From Lachnospiraceae bacterium (GTDB lineage: Bacteria; Bacillota; Clostridia; Lachnospirales; Lachnospiraceae), in contig JAGDCK010000197.1 in NCBI GenBank assembly GCA_017958585.1, positions 1 through 15,309 on the forward strand: a DNA stretch of 15,309 bases, read 5' to 3'. A program made the translations under genes and the position numbers. Shown here one piece after another: positions 14,345-15,309 of the stretch. Numbering within the stretch: position 1 is the first letter of the stretch; the number at the start of each line of letters is the position of its first letter. The notes beneath the pieces were generated by a model. The model was not told the origin of the DNA. It worked only from the letters and a program-made list of their open reading frames with translations, and did no database searches.

Positions 14345-14839
14345 CTACATTTCCTTCGTAATATCAGCATATTCACCGCCGTTAGCCCTTAACAGGTCAT
14401 CCGGCTTTAATCTGATCTGGGCTCCGATCTTTCCGGCGCTCACATATATTTTATCATAGAGCTGTGCTATTTCATCAACCCTTGTGACGTACTGCTTTTT
14501 CATGCCTATGGAAGTGCATCCGCCACGGATGTATCCCGTAACATTTGTGATATCCTTTACATGGATCATTTCCACGTTCTTTTCTCCCACGGACTTTGCT
14601 GCCTTTTTCATATCAAGCTCCGCTTCGATGGGGATCACAAACACATAATAGTTTTTGCTGGCTCCCACTGTCACCAGCGTCTTAAAAACTTCCTCATGGG
14701 GAAGCCCCAGTTTGTCCGCTGTGGCGATTCCATCCACAAACTCTCCTGCCTCGTAGGAGGAATGTTCGAATTCGATACCCAGACTCTCCAATATCCTCAT
14801 CGCATTTGTCTTTACATCTTTTTCTTTTGCCTTAGCCAT
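14345..14839 (-). CDS. ybaK: YbaK/EbsC-type aminoacyl-tRNA deacylase
   Basis: The 164-residue protein is a stand-alone editing enzyme that hydrolyses mischarged tRNA, typically Cys-tRNA(Pro), protecting translation fidelity. Family features are the conserved lysine in EVFKTLV (K53), the YYVFVIP strand, KKAAKSVGEKNVEMI, and the signature TGYIRGGCTSIGMKK at 101-115, where many relatives have SP in place of TS. The product is single-domain and has the usual length. The ATG at 14839 (MAKAKEKDVK) was preferred to an upstream GTG at 14848; both have only weak ribosome binding sites. It has its own extended -10 promoter. Which tRNA it edits (Pro, Cys or another) cannot be read from sequence. Confidence 0.9.
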   Translation of the reverse strand: MAKAKEKDVKTNAMRILESLGIEFEHSSYEAGEFVDGIATADKLGLPHEEVFKTLVTVGASKNYYVFVIPIEAELDMKKAAKSVGEKNVEMIHVKDITNVTGYIRGGCTSIGMKKQYVTRVDEIAQLYDKIYVSAGKIGAQIRLKPDDLLRANGGEYADITKEM

Positions 14840-14867
14840 GTTCTTCACTCAAAAATATATTCAGTGT

Positions 14868-14876
14868 ATTATAACA
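14868..14876 (-). promoter_or_regulatory. Extended -10 promoter of the ybaK-like gene
   Basis: On the minus strand, TGTTATAAT: a perfect TATAAT (14868-14873) with the TGN extension. No good -35 box lies 16-18 bp upstream, which extended -10 promoters tolerate. The leader would be about 22 nt. Confidence 0.6.
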
Positions 14877-14930
14877 CATATTCCACTTAATTTGGGATGA
14901 CTATGTGATACTTTTCCGTTTTGAAAGCAC

Positions 14931-15036
14931 AAAAAAATAAGCGGGAGGCTGTAGGGATGCCATCAAGCGAGCTTTTGCAGACGCGAAGCGTCGAGGACTG
15001 TTTGAGCGACCGGCGCCCTGCAGACGGGACCCGCTT
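14931..15036 (-). other. Folded intergenic element ending in a U-tract
   Basis: Outer stem AAGCGGG (14939-14945) with CCCGCTT (15030-15036); second stem CTGTAGGG (14949-14956) with CCCTGCAG (15016-15023), one G-U; inner hairpin GACGC-GAA-GCGTC (14980-14992). The middle carries two related strings, CAAGCGAGC and TTGAGCGACC. On the minus strand the outer stem is followed by ATTTTTTT (14931-14938), so the whole could act as a large terminator or a small RNA 3' end downstream of etfA. The string around GAGGACTGTTTGAGCG reminds me of dispersed intergenic repeats in Lachnospiraceae, from memory and unchecked. It has no protein-like frame. Confidence 0.65.
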
Positions 15037-15081
15037 CTGATGAAAATCATAGGCCGGTAACTAAATTACTTCACTGAAATA

Positions 15082-15111
15082 CTAAAGGCGTGCCATAAAG
15101 TCACGCCTTAG
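15082..15111 (-). terminator. etfA: Probable terminator of etfA
   Basis: AAGGCGTG (15085-15092) pairs with CACGCCTT (15102-15109) around a 9-nt loop; CT/AG extends it past a bulge (15082-15083 with 15110-15111). It lies 23 bp after the etfA stop. The minus-strand tail TTTAGTATTT is only moderately U-rich, so readthrough into the folded element further on is possible. Confidence 0.6.
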
Positions 15112-15133
15112 AATTTATTCTGTAATTATCCAA

Positions 15134-15309
15134 TTACTTGTTTGCAAGTTCTGCCTTGATAGCTGCTGTGAGCTGAGGAACGATCTTGTTGAGGTCGCCT
15201 ACGATACCGAAGTCAGCTACATCAAAGATAGGAGCATCCTCATCCTTGTTGATAGCGATGATGATGTCTGACTCTTCCATACCTGCAACGTGCTGGATAG
15301 CACCTGAGA
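15134..15309 (-). CDS. etfA: Electron transfer flavoprotein subunit alpha, C-terminal end (partial)
   Basis: Only the last 57 residues are in the window; the gene runs off the right edge. SGAIQHVAGMEESDIIIAIN is the FAD-binding signature of EtfA, followed by KDEDAPIFDVADFGIVGDL and the short C-terminus AELANK. EtfA pairs with EtfB. In anaerobic butyrate producers the pair works with butyryl-CoA dehydrogenase, which reduces crotonyl-CoA and bifurcates electrons to ferredoxin. The neighbouring genes beyond the edge are therefore probably etfB and bcd, as in clostridial butyrate clusters; that is inference. The product would make the butyryl-CoA that Ptb and Buk use. Confidence 0.95.
   Translation of the reverse strand, partial: SGAIQHVAGMEESDIIIAINKDEDAPIFDVADFGIVGDLNKIVPQLTAAIKAELANK

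Overview
The window looks like chromosomal DNA from a butyrate-producing member of the Lachnospiraceae (Bacillota, class Clostridia), most like Butyrivibrio or Coprococcus. The grounds are ptb-buk (the kinase route to butyrate), the C-terminal end of an electron-transfer flavoprotein alpha subunit at the right edge, consensus sigma-A promoters, purine-rich ribosome binding sites and clostridial-style protein sequences. The genus is an inference; no rRNA or tRNA is present to fix it. Most genes lie on the minus strand. Only the HD-GYP protein and the histidine phosphatase are on the plus strand.

Layout. Bases 4-205 hold a strict 63-bp tandem repeat with alternating inverted octamers. A terminator (287-320) then closes a secA-prfB operon (4078 down to 327); prfB needs its programmed +1 frameshift. 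A divergent promoter region (4079-4291) drives secA to the left and an HD-GYP c-di-GMP phosphodiesterase to the right. The HD-GYP gene overlaps tail-to-tail with a multi-pass membrane protein of unknown function. That gene follows butyrate kinase after 2 bp and seems to be the third gene of a ptb-buk-membrane protein operon. A HAD hydrolase lies just upstream of ptb.

The 855 bp between the HAD gene and the histidine phosphatase are not empty. They hold a mosaic of hairpins (10004-10247) and an overlooked gene for a 57-residue, eight-cysteine protein (10250-10423, minus). They also hold a pair of overlapping divergent promoters (10492-10534). To the right lie a histidine phosphatase with a strong terminator, a membrane-anchored family 2 glycosyltransferase, a YkgJ-type cysteine-cluster protein, a CDF metal transporter with an unusual metal-site pattern and two C-terminal domains, and a YbaK-type aminoacyl-tRNA deacylase. 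Between the deacylase gene and etfA lies a folded element of about 100 nt (14939-15036), followed by seven U residues when read on the minus strand.

Functionally, ptb-buk and the etfA end belong to the same energy pathway: the Etf partner of butyryl-CoA dehydrogenase makes butyryl-CoA, and Ptb and Buk convert it to butyrate and ATP. SecA and RF2 are housekeeping proteins. The most novel material is non-coding or very small: the 63-bp array, the hairpin mosaic, the Cys-rich mini-protein and the folded element. I saw no phage, insertion sequence, CRISPR array or defence system.
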